Source of the DNA: Bacteroides sp.
GTDB lineage: Bacteria > Bacteroidota > Bacteroidia > Bacteroidales > Bacteroidaceae
Length of the DNA: 64,000 nt
Direction: 5' to 3'
NCBI RefSeq assembly: GCF_030151085.1
Contig: NZ_JASLER010000053.1
Coordinates: 23,238 to 87,237 of the forward strand
Positions 18,101 through 24,659 of the stretch are shown here, in pieces. The notes below the pieces were generated by a model. It was not told the DNA's origin. It ran no database searches and saw only the letters and a program-made list of their open reading frames with translations. Each line of letters opens with the position of its first letter. Position 1 is the stretch's first letter. The translations under genes and the position numbers were made by a program.

Positions 18101-20219
18101 GATTAATACCGCTATCGCCGACGGAAAGACTACAATTGCCGAAAAGAATGATGTTGATTCGAAATACGGACTGTTCAATCAGGCTTATGGCATTTTCTAT
18201 GAAGCTGTAGAATCAGCGAACAAGTCCATTCAGAACAAACTGAAATCTTATGCTGACAATGCGCAGAAAGCAGCAGATGAAGCGAACAATAATGCATCTA
18301 CGGCTATGGAAAGTGCCAATAATGCCAGTGCTGCCGTTTCTGACTTGAACGAGTATGTTGATGGTGCCTTTGCTGACGGAATTATTTCCGAAGCGGAAGC
18401 CAAGTCTATCGAGAAATATATCAATGCGGTCAATGCCACTAAAAATGAAGTGGAGGCGACCTATGACGTATTGTACTCCAATTTGTTTCTTGAAGGTACT
18501 GCCAAAACCGGGTTGTCAACCGCCAAGACTGATTTCACGACATCCGTCAGCAATCTGATAGCCGCTATACAAGCCGCCATCGCAGATGGCAAGACGACTA
18601 ATGCGGAGAAGGATAACGTAGACTCTAAATACACCCTGTTCAGTAATGCGTATGCCGCCATGAAGACAGCTATTGAGAATGCTAACAAATCTATACAGGA
18701 GAAGATTCGTGCATTGGCTGCTTCTGATGCAGTAAAGGAGGCGGTATCACAAATAGAGAAAGTTACTGTTGCCGCCAAGAATGATGTCGCAAAGCAAATG
18801 GGCTATGCCGACTATGCAGCCATGCAGTCTGCCGCAGTTAAAGGTAACACGCTCATAACAGGCGGCAAGATAAATACGTCTCTAATCGAGGCTGATTTGA
18901 TTGTTACTACTGCCTTGATAGCGAGCGCTATCAAAGCATCATCCTTAAATATCAATGATAAATTCATTGTTTACAAAGACGGTTCTGTTGACTTGCAGGG
19001 CATTTTGCACTCGATCGGACCGAACACGGAAGTTATCATATCTGACGGCTATCTGAGAATTCTGTATAATGGTGCGGATGTCATGCGGCTTGCGGTGAAT
19101 CAGACTACAGGCATGCCGGAACTGAATATGAGGTCGGGTAATAAGACGCTGTTCGCATCTCCCGACCAACTCGTGTTCGGTTTCGGTTCGGGTAACAGCT
19201 TTCTGAGTCTCAGACCAGAGGACATCGGAGCCGGAAGCATAAGAAAGAACAGTGACGGCACTCTGGTTGTGACAAACAGCGTGGTAACTGTCATTACAGT
19301 CAGTATATCCTGCTCTCCGCAGGAAGGTGGTACTACCAGTCCGTCACCTTCTCCTTTGTTGATGAGGAACCAAGGGGAAACGGAATATGTCGAAGCCTTC
19401 CCTAATGCCGGGTATCAGTTTGACCGTTGGAGTGACGGTGGCGCCCAAAGGCATCTTGTGACATGGGACAAGTCGGGCAAGTCCGTCACCGCCTATTTCA
19501 CTAAGTTACAAGTCCAGCGATACACTGTAACCTTGAAGGCGTCACCTGTTGGTGGTGGCAGTGTCTCGGGTGGTGGCATTGCCGATGCTGGTACAGTGAG
19601 AGCCGTATCTGCCATACCGGGTAGCGGGTATCGCTTTGTAGAATGGTCGGACAAAGGCAGTGCATCCCATAATGTGACGTGGGACGGAGACAAGACGTTG
19701 ACGGCATATTTTGAAGCATATGCCGTTACAGGTGATGAAATATTTCTGGGCACCAATTTACAGGATAATACCTATATCACTAAATACAAGCAAGGCACAT
19801 CCGGTCTTTTTTATGTAGCTGTATCGAATGGTAAAATGCAAATGTCGTATATGGGTACAAATATAGACTGGATAAATAATACCGGATGGGTGCTTTTCAA
19901 TAAGGGGAATCTTGGAAGTAAGCTTCTGAAAGGTCATAAATACAGACTCCGCTTTACAGCAATCACTCCTTCTTATACGGCTACAGCTATTGCCGGCATA
20001 GGCACATTCAATACGTCCACTGGTGAACTGGAAAGCGATATTACGCTTCAGAATGAAATTATATATGGAGATGAAGTGACGACGGTTGCAAAAGAGTTTA
20101 TCCTTGACCTTACTCCGAGACGTGACAGCACGGTGAACGACTCCCTGTATGTTTGCTTCATTCCTCCGGGCACAGGCTGCGTTGTCAATGTGAAGGACAT
20201 TTCATTAAAGGAGATATAG
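15126..20219 (+). CDS. Large tail tip / host-interaction protein with internal repeats
   Basis: The product has 1697 aa. Residues 1 to about 540 look like a tail-associated hub (Tal/gp18-like: KVRFSTPINEGSKRKFTLQKEDYITLKF, later DRMINEDGTPKLFEAGDKVNLI). Residues about 560-900 include segments common in Bacteroides phage tail proteins (SYFEVDEAYFRLKAVFEMLEIKHLSHVGGR). Two direct repeats of 155 aa start at residues 916 and 1071 (DLNxYVDGAFADGIISExEAK). Residues about 1388-1540 hold two InlB/Listeria-Bacteroides-type repeats (GYQFDRWSDGG...VTAYF and GYRFVEWSDKG...LTAYF). The last 150 residues look like a carbohydrate-binding-type beta domain. The gene probably carries both baseplate and cell-attachment functions. 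Confidence 0.8.
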   Translation: MIDIKDISGKVRFSTPINEGSKRKFTLQKEDYITLKFSLDTPIYFKLGDYVEDSRFGRFELVDLQKPTFNNSTGGYDYELRLDAYYWKWKNKIFKLTPEVGGQEASWNLTASLDVQMGVFLRNLKALGYKYGERNFEFDIDSTVENSAKLMTYDSVNMLDALTNLAQAWECEWWVTDHTIHFGRCEFGAAVDFKLGDNVETMDRSDSQTAYATRVYAFGSTRNIPTNYRPVDESVVVNGVVQRRLMLPVGTPYIDAYPDMSTEEAIEDIVVFEDVYPKRIGTVSDITTHEYTDKIEEEGKPDVIKKWNAYRFKDSGITFSEDYVLPGQELKIVFQSGSLNGMEFAVTFNPCDKEGGEKAQPEKNEDGSWNPLAQVWEIVRNEDYGRPLPDEVLRPQGEHMEGNVLVPADTYILSGFDTKFVSDAMIPAAEQELKEKAQKYVEKSKIDPSTYSCKMMSDRMINEDGTPKLFEAGDKVNLINEAFFETGSRQSRIIGFEYNLDYPWDSPVYTIGETASYSRIGDIEDKLESLTYKGQTYVGSGGGGVYLITSNDSTPATDRNAYSAKRALRQFLNKTADDRTDHSLEIGGELTVEGLIKTLSGILLGKNGRGITVNDVGIVTAIFDELKNVSSITSPDFSSGPFGSGYLLKVNPKTGKSYFEVDEAYFRLKAVFEMLEIKHLSHVGGRVVLSPAGMECIKVEEVAANNEPLYDSTGDQLLDSNNEELLAPVFDGSTAYRCYFKQTDGEKEIVNEFAVGDLAQCREFNVKSGVSTGVSNQYYWRRVTGTGSDYIDLSKTVCDTGSMIPLAGDTIVTVGNDTDKDRQHVVFLSSYDEDAPSIKLYSGINNFSMKGREVTVISPNADKNLFTGQMVIKPGSTGFENLTDAPDIGAIQEDIKDAQSAASDAKISADKVQGSVTDLNKYVDGAFADGIISESEAKAIEKYINIVNSEKSTADSSYLQLYSNPYLEGFAKVSLMNAKSSLSDATTTLINSINTAIADGKTTIAEKNDVDSKYGLFNQAYGIFYEAVESANKSIQNKLKSYADNAQKAADEANNNASTAMESANNASAAVSDLNEYVDGAFADGIISEAEAKSIEKYINAVNATKNEVEATYDVLYSNLFLEGTAKTGLSTAKTDFTTSVSNLIAAIQAAIADGKTTNAEKDNVDSKYTLFSNAYAAMKTAIENANKSIQEKIRALAASDAVKEAVSQIEKVTVAAKNDVAKQMGYADYAAMQSAAVKGNTLITGGKINTSLIEADLIVTTALIASAIKASSLNINDKFIVYKDGSVDLQGILHSIGPNTEVIISDGYLRILYNGADVMRLAVNQTTGMPELNMRSGNKTLFASPDQLVFGFGSGNSFLSLRPEDIGAGSIRKNSDGTLVVTNSVVTVITVSISCSPQEGGTTSPSPSPLLMRNQGETEYVEAFPNAGYQFDRWSDGGAQRHLVTWDKSGKSVTAYFTKLQVQRYTVTLKASPVGGGSVSGGGIADAGTVRAVSAIPGSGYRFVEWSDKGSASHNVTWDGDKTLTAYFEAYAVTGDEIFLGTNLQDNTYITKYKQGTSGLFYVAVSNGKMQMSYMGTNIDWINNTGWVLFNKGNLGSKLLKGHKYRLRFTAITPSYTATAIAGIGTFNTSTGELESDITLQNEIIYGDEVTTVAKEFILDLTPRRDSTVNDSLYVCFIPPGTGCVVNVKDISLKEI
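17871..18720 (+). repeat. Tandem duplication inside the tail tip gene (period 465 bp)
   Basis: The segments starting at 17871 and 18336 encode related helical units: DLNKYVDGAFADGIISESEA and DLNEYVDGAFADGIISEAEA, then similar IEKYINxVN, YSNxxLEG, AIADGKTTxAEKxxVDSKY and ANKSIQxK segments. The period is exactly 155 codons. The units are likely coiled-coil spacers in a fibre shaft. Confidence 0.8.
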
Positions 20220-20221
20220 TG

Positions 20222-20392
20222 ATGAAAAAGATTATGGTAACGGTATTGCTTGTTGTATCCATGACCGGATGTACAGGAATTGTTCCCAGTTCTTTGGTGG
20301 ATGGTGATACAGTCCATGACAGCCTTGTAATCAAGGTTGACACGATAACAAACGGACAAGATTACGAATTTGATTTTGATATTAAACTTTAA
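20222..20392 (+). CDS. Small phage lipoprotein
   Basis: The ATG at 20222 follows AAGGAGATATAG at a good distance. The 56-aa product starts MKKIMVTVLLVVSMTGC, a short charged start, a hydrophobic core and a lipobox with C17 as the lipidated residue. The mature part (about 40 residues) is acidic and ends YEFDFDIKL. It lies between the tail tip gene and the tail fibre gene, 2 nt after the former. Short prophage lipoproteins can block receptors or superinfection, or act as outer-membrane spanin partners; which, if any, applies here is open. Confidence 0.7.
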   Translation: MKKIMVTVLLVVSMTGCTGIVPSSLVDGDTVHDSLVIKVDTITNGQDYEFDFDIKL

Positions 20393-20403
20393 AGACAACA
20401 AAT

Positions 20404-22032
20404 ATGGGAGTACTGGATTATACTACTGCAAAAACAAATGAATTGCTGAAGAAATGCGATAACATGCCGGAAGGTGGTTCCTCGGGCAAGACGCCCGTCC
20501 TCGAAACAGGAGAAACAACAACGCTTGCCGCTGGGGATAATGCGACATCTACGGTTGTGCGTGCTGGCGAAGACGCGTCCGGCAATCCGAAGTACAAGCT
20601 CAACTTTGGCATACCCAAAGGTAAGGATGGTACCGGTGGCAGTGGCGGCGGAGTGGCTGATCCGGTGGACTGGGATCATGTACAGAATAAGCCATCTTGG
20701 GTTAACAGAGGCTCAAAACCCGAATATACGGCTACGGAAGTGGGTGCGTTACCATCTACAACAACAATACCGTCCAAAACAAGCGAATTGGATAATGACA
20801 GTGATTTCGTCAAGACAACAAATTTAAAGACCATTAATGGTAATAGTATCGTAGGTGTCGGAAATATCGAAATTACAGGCTCCGGCGGTGGCATTGCCGA
20901 CGCTCCCCTTGATGGCAAGTCCTATGTGCGCAAAAGTGGCGCATGGTCTTTGTCGGATATTGTCGATGTATCGGATATAATCAACAATGTCGGGTCGGAT
21001 GATACACTGCCTACAGATGATATCAACAGGTTAAAAGAATATATTATCAATGGCAGATTCCCTTGTACCAATACAGGGGATGGTTTTGCTATGTTCACAC
21101 CCGTACTGACTGAAGCCTATATAATCCTTACTGTGTTTGCGCCTTACGGTGGCACTATGAGGAGAATGGATTGGATGGTCGATTTGTTAACGAGAAAGGT
21201 TACTACTAATATGTATAACTATCCTAGCACGGAAGATATGAGTCAGTCGGTTTCCTTGGTTAACTATGCCAAGAAAACATCTTATTCTGCAATTACCGTG
21301 GATGATACTATTAACGATGCCATCGGTAAACTGGAAGCCGGGCTAGGAGGTGGTGGGTCAAACAACACTTATATCTTGCCATCTGCAATACTTGACTTGA
21401 CAGACGAGAGTTCTTCTGCCGAAATACTTACTGCATTTGGTGGGGAAAGTGCACTTGAAGACATTTTTACAGCCTTGCAATCAAAAAAGTGTTTTTATCT
21501 TATAGACTTAAAAAACAGTATTAAACCTATATCTATCCCTGTTAGTATAACATTTCAGAAAATAAGCACGCTTATTTCAGTGGGCATAGGATGTACGGTA
21601 CCGGGGATAGGTCTAAAAAGTTCAATTTACTACGAAATGGAGTTGCAAGGTAGCATGCTCAAGCCATCTTTCAGCAGTCGGAAGATTTACCCTAAAGGCT
21701 ATCCTTTGAATATGGGGCTTTATTCCTTAATGGCTTCCTCCACTTCTGCTGAGATTAGTGCTGCATTAGGCGGTGAAAGTGGACTGAAAGAGATAATCAA
21801 GGCGGCAAATGACGGGAACAGGTTTATCATTACCGGAATGATGGATTTAGCAAAATGCAGAACTGAGATATCCATTATATATGGTCTTGAGGAAAATGGA
21901 AGCATGACTGTAATGTTTTCCGGGGTTGGTTATGGGCTCTTTGGTGGTGCATTGGGAGGCTTATTAGTGATTACATTCGATAAGGCATCCGAGACATTTA
22001 CAGCAACAGCCGTCAATATTAAAACGGAGTAA
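20404..22032 (+). CDS. Tail fibre protein with duplicated C-terminal domain
   Basis: The 542-aa protein begins MGVLDYTTAKTNELLKKCDN. It continues with GETTTLAAGDNATSTVVRAGEDASGNPKYKLNFGIPKGKDGTGGSGGG, a short collagen-like shaft entry. Linker motifs of tail fibres follow (WDHVQNKPSW, STTTIPSKTSELDNDSDFVKTTNL, SIVGVGNIEITG). The C-terminal 190 residues contain two related modules 110 aa apart (SAEILTAFGGESALEDI and SAEISAALGGESGLKEI), probably the receptor-binding tip. It follows the lipoprotein by 11 nt and precedes the lysis genes. Function in adsorption is inferred from composition and place. Confidence 0.78.
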   Translation: MGVLDYTTAKTNELLKKCDNMPEGGSSGKTPVLETGETTTLAAGDNATSTVVRAGEDASGNPKYKLNFGIPKGKDGTGGSGGGVADPVDWDHVQNKPSWVNRGSKPEYTATEVGALPSTTTIPSKTSELDNDSDFVKTTNLKTINGNSIVGVGNIEITGSGGGIADAPLDGKSYVRKSGAWSLSDIVDVSDIINNVGSDDTLPTDDINRLKEYIINGRFPCTNTGDGFAMFTPVLTEAYIILTVFAPYGGTMRRMDWMVDLLTRKVTTNMYNYPSTEDMSQSVSLVNYAKKTSYSAITVDDTINDAIGKLEAGLGGGGSNNTYILPSAILDLTDESSSAEILTAFGGESALEDIFTALQSKKCFYLIDLKNSIKPISIPVSITFQKISTLISVGIGCTVPGIGLKSSIYYEMELQGSMLKPSFSSRKIYPKGYPLNMGLYSLMASSTSAEISAALGGESGLKEIIKAANDGNRFIITGMMDLAKCRTEISIIYGLEENGSMTVMFSGVGYGLFGGALGGLLVITFDKASETFTATAVNIKTE

Positions 22033-22133
22033 CAAATAAAAAAACTGTTCTGCTCATAGCGAATAAGATAGGGTAAAACAATAGGATAATGATGCAATAA
22101 AGGTAGTATTAACAATTAAATAGAGAAAGGAAA

Positions 22134-22610
22134 ATGAAAGGGTTAAATGAATTGTTTGTAGTCGGTTGGATGCTTTTCGGCATCTATATCGAGGTGTTTA
22201 TTATGATACTAGCTGACCTATGGAGTGGCGTTCGTAAAGCCAAGATACGTGGTGAAATACGATCCAGTTTTATGTACAAGAAGACTATTGACAAGATTGC
22301 CCGTTATTACAATGCTCTGATTGCTTTGACAGTGATCGATGTCATGCAGATGGGTGGTGTATGGTATTTGGACGGTTATTATGAATGGTCTATACCTATA
22401 TTCCCGATAGTTACACTTCTTGGCGCACTTGGTATCTCATTGGTTGAATTGAAATCCATCTACGAGAAGGCTGACGAGAAGGTAAAGGGTGATTACAAGG
22501 ATGTAGCTGTTCTTGTTGCCGAGATTGCTAAACACAAAACAGACCCGTCCGAGATAGCTGCTGCTGTAGTTGAGTATATGAAATGTAGAGAAAAGGAGGA
22601 AACTAAATGA
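22134..22610 (+). CDS. Phage holin
   Basis: The 158-aa protein has hydrophobic segments at about residues 6-28 (LFVVGWMLFGIYIEVFIMILADLW), 60-78 and 85-103 (SIPIFPIVTLLGALGISLVEL). A charged cytoplasmic tail (EKADEKVKGDYKDVAVLVAEIAKHKTDP) follows. This matches holins of Bacteroides phages, which form inner-membrane lesions at a set time and release or activate the endolysin. It overlaps the endolysin gene by 4 nt (ATGA), the classical lysis pair. Confidence 0.8.
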   Translation: MKGLNELFVVGWMLFGIYIEVFIMILADLWSGVRKAKIRGEIRSSFMYKKTIDKIARYYNALIALTVIDVMQMGGVWYLDGYYEWSIPIFPIVTLLGALGISLVELKSIYEKADEKVKGDYKDVAVLVAEIAKHKTDPSEIAAAVVEYMKCREKEETK

Positions 22611-23002
22611 GTAGAGGTTTAAGAAATTGTAACCCCGGAAACATCCGTATAACTAAGGATAAATGGCAGGGACTAAGGGCAAATCAGGAAGATAAATCAT
22701 TCTTCCAGTTTACTGAAATGAAATGGGGATATCGCGCACTGATTCGTACTTTACAGAATTACCGTCTTAAATGGGGTTGCCAAACGATAGCGGATTTCAT
22801 TAACCGTTGGGCGCCAGCTACAGAGAATAATACATCGGGCTATATTAGTCGTGTATGCAGAGAAATGCAGGTTCCTACTAGCTATATACCCGATATTAAC
22901 GATATGGGTACTATGTGTGCATTTGCTGCTGCTATTTCACTCGTTGAGAACGGAGTGCCGGCTGTGATGGCAGATATAGAAGAAGGATGGAGGTTGCTAT
23001 GA
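22607..23002 (+). CDS. Endolysin / virion P5-like muramidase domain
   Basis: The 131-aa protein starts MSRGLRNCNPGNIR, the signature of the P5-like lysozyme-type proteins found in Bacteroides prophages. Further conserved blocks are FFQFTEMKWGYRALIRTLQNY, TIADFINRWAPATENNTSGYISRVCREM and the final helix. No signal peptide is present, so export would need the holin just upstream. The stop overlaps the next start. The catalytic residue is not certain; E38 in FTEMKWGYRA is a candidate. Confidence 0.8.
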   Translation: MSRGLRNCNPGNIRITKDKWQGLRANQEDKSFFQFTEMKWGYRALIRTLQNYRLKWGCQTIADFINRWAPATENNTSGYISRVCREMQVPTSYIPDINDMGTMCAFAAAISLVENGVPAVMADIEEGWRLL

Positions 23003-23445
23003 AAGCTCTGCCTTGGATATTAGTAGTACTGCTGCTCATAGCATGTGTAGTCGCTTGGTTCCGTCCACAAGAAGCAAAGGAAACGATCAGAACTGAGACG
23101 AAAATACAGACGGTTGTTAGATATGATACCATCCTTATTTCTGCACCGATAGCGATGTTCCTTACATTCACCAATGACACCATACAGATCGGTGATACGG
23201 TTGTGCAGCGTGAACAGGCTTATTACGAAGATAGTCTTTACCGGGCGTGGGTGAGTGGGTATCGTCCGAGACTGGATAGCTTGCAGGTGTTTCCGAAGAC
23301 CGTGTATCAGACTGTGACGAATGATGTTTATCATACCATCATTCAGAAGAAGAAGCGATGGGGGCTTGGATTACAAGCCGGATATGGTTATCCAAGTGGG
23401 GTTTATGTCGGCGTTGGTGTGAGTTATAATTTGTGGCAGTGGTAA
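22999..23445 (+). CDS. Membrane-anchored protein of the lysis cassette, spanin candidate
   Basis: I chose the ATG at 22999, which overlaps the endolysin stop (ATGA), giving 148 aa. Residues 4-20 form one membrane anchor (LPWILVVLLLIACVVAWF). A periplasmic stretch follows (TETKIQTVVRYDTILIS, then TIQIGDTVVQREQAYYEDSLYRAWVSGY), and the end is a glycine/aromatic beta hairpin (GLGLQAGYGY, VYVGVGVSYNLW) finishing in W. Such an end resembles outer-membrane strands. Resembles DUF6808-type phage proteins. Following holin and endolysin, it could connect inner and outer membranes for the last lysis step; this is inference. Confidence 0.7.
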   Translation: MKALPWILVVLLLIACVVAWFRPQEAKETIRTETKIQTVVRYDTILISAPIAMFLTFTNDTIQIGDTVVQREQAYYEDSLYRAWVSGYRPRLDSLQVFPKTVYQTVTNDVYHTIIQKKKRWGLGLQAGYGYPSGVYVGVGVSYNLWQW

Positions 23446-23530
23446 AGAAGTAGAAGTCATTTTATAGCGATAAGAGATGCCTCGGGTCGAAAGATTCTGA
23501 GATTTTTAATGCTCATGATTAAACTTCTAG

Positions 23531-23538
23531 TATCTTTG
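23531..23538 (+). promoter_or_regulatory. Bacteroides-type -7 box
   Basis: TATCTTTG, an exact TAnnTTTG match, 14 nt before the ATG at 23553. No clear -33 TTTG is present at the usual 19-21 nt. Confidence 0.6.
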
Positions 23539-23552
23539 CGAAAAAAGATATC

Positions 23553-23882
23553 ATGAAAGTTAAACAGGAATATGAACGAATGCCAGCCAATGAGGTTTGG
23601 AATGTAGTAGTAGCTTATATCAATAAGAACAAACAATTTTTGTCTACCACTGATATTAAATACAATGCCAAGGTTATAAGTGACTCTATAGAATACAAAG
23701 GAGGCAAGGAAGGAAGTAATAGAGCTACGGAAGGAGAATCTATTAGTAAGAATCAATTTATTTCCGCATTCAGGCAAGCTCGCGATCTGGAATGTATCAA
23801 TACTCAAAATGTCAAACCATTCATTAATAGAAAGCAAAGCCCATTTGTTGGTTTACTAAAGTCTGCCGGCATTATTGAGTGA
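23553..23882 (+). CDS. Hypothetical prophage accessory protein
   Basis: The 109-aa basic protein has no membrane segment. The sequence MPANEVWNVVVAYINKNKQFLSTTDIKYNAKVISDSI and the end FISAFRQARDLECINTQNVKPFINRKQSPFVGLLKSAGII suggest two small helical parts, possibly nucleic-acid binding. The gene has its own -7 box upstream and an intrinsic terminator downstream, so it is a self-contained unit behind the lysis cassette. I do not recognise the family. It could be a regulator or a lysogenic-conversion gene. Confidence 0.65.
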   Translation: MKVKQEYERMPANEVWNVVVAYINKNKQFLSTTDIKYNAKVISDSIEYKGGKEGSNRATEGESISKNQFISAFRQARDLECINTQNVKPFINRKQSPFVGLLKSAGIIE

Positions 23883-23892
23883 GAGAATAGTT

Positions 23893-23924
23893 AAGGCAGC
23901 CCAATAAGCTGCCTTTCTCTTTGC
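23893..23924 (+). terminator. Intrinsic terminator
   Basis: AAGGCAGC (23893-23900), loop of 7 nt, GCTGCCTT (23908-23915), then a T-rich run TTCTCTTT. Closes the 23553-23882 unit. Confidence 0.75.
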
Positions 23925-23951
23925 CCTTTTTCAAAAACATTTCCTTTATTT

Positions 23952-24020
23952 GTCATTCACAAAACATTCTTTTCATTCATAAAATGCATTTCCTCTTCTC
24001 TATTCACTGGTTTATCTTTG
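23952..24020 (+). promoter_or_regulatory. Promoter with paired direct repeats (diverged copy)
   Basis: GTCATTCA (23952) and TTCATTCA (23972) lie 20 bp apart. The exact -7 match TATCTTTG (24013-24020) follows 41 bp after the start of the second repeat. The same geometry is found at 24566-24635. It drives the 24104-24493 gene. Confidence 0.55.
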
Positions 24021-24103
24021 CATCGTAAGCTTACAGAGATAATTAATTTATAGGCGGGTTCCGAAAAGCCTTTGAGAGAGTAGGAATAAAATATTTTAAT
24101 ATT

Positions 24104-24493
24104 ATGGCAAATATATTATTGTTTGAGGTTAACAATCCCAAAGAAGTATCAGTTGGTGATGATTTGACAGCTGGAACGCATATTGATTCATGTTGTCTTA
24201 TAATTGTGAGATTTATCAATGAGAGTATTATGGCTCAACATTGTCAAAGCAAATATATTGATAATTTTAAGATATCTATTAACGAGATTGTAAAAGAAGC
24301 GGTTGCTATTACCGCTCACGAAGATGAAGATAGCACTCAGATGGTTAAAGAGTTGAGAGATAAAATAAATACTCAACATTTCTCTTATTATGCTTATAAA
24401 GAATTCAATAATGCAAAACCTGTTGTCAAAATATTAAGTGAAGGGTTTGAAATAAGCCCTGTTAATGATTATCATTTAGTTGATTTATCCTAA
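24104..24493 (+). CDS. Hypothetical prophage accessory protein
   Basis: The 129-aa acidic protein has no signal peptide or membrane helix. Strand-like segments (NILLFEVNNPKEVSVGDDL, CCLIIVRFINESIMAQHC) are followed by a long helix (KISINEIVKEAVAITAHEDEDSTQMVKELRDKIN) and a C-terminal part ending VNDYHLVDLS. I recognise no family. It has its own promoter and a terminator at 24519-24548. It lies immediately before the deaminase-like gene, which uses a related promoter, so the two may be co-regulated although separately terminated. Confidence 0.65.
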   Translation: MANILLFEVNNPKEVSVGDDLTAGTHIDSCCLIIVRFINESIMAQHCQSKYIDNFKISINEIVKEAVAITAHEDEDSTQMVKELRDKINTQHFSYYAYKEFNNAKPVVKILSEGFEISPVNDYHLVDLS

Positions 24494-24518
24494 AAGAGTG
24501 TCGTTTAGCAGTTGTGAT

Positions 24519-24548
24519 AAGAGGGTTTTTGGCATACCCTCTTTTTTA
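24519..24548 (+). terminator. Intrinsic terminator
   Basis: AAGAGGGT (24519-24526) and ACCCTCTT (24536-24543) form an 8-bp stem, followed by TTTTT. Separates the 129-aa gene from the deaminase-like gene. Confidence 0.8.
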
Positions 24549-24565
24549 TTAATTCTCTCTTTTAT

Positions 24566-24635
24566 GTCGTTCACACCCCATTTCGTGTCGTTCAGAAAGT
24601 TTATTTGCTTGCTAATTTCCTATTTCCTATCTTTA
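24566..24635 (+). promoter_or_regulatory. Promoter with paired GTCGTTCA repeats before the deaminase-like gene
   Basis: GTCGTTCA occurs at 24566-24573 and 24587-24594, 21 bp apart. A -33 TTTG (24604-24607) lies 20 nt before TATCTTTA (24628-24635), close to the Bacteroides consensus. About 33 bp of the repeat block is identical to a block outside the prophage at 26757-26789. The direct repeats two helical turns apart suggest an activator or repressor site. Confidence 0.65.
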
Positions 24636-24659
24636 TCCATTACTTTAAATTTATGTGGT

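Noticed and set aside
15126..22032. Diversity-generating retroelement acting on tail genes
   Set aside because: No reverse transcriptase and no template repeat with adenine-specific differences were found in the window. The internal repeats here differ in all kinds of bases.
23457..23837. 126-codon minus-strand frame
   Set aside because: The overlapping plus-strand gene has a -7 box, a start and a terminator in the right places; the minus-strand frame has none.
24480..24659. Longer N-terminus for the deaminase-like protein
   Set aside because: The upstream 60 codons run through a terminator, the paired-repeat promoter and the -7 box; the ATG at 24660 is downstream of all of them.
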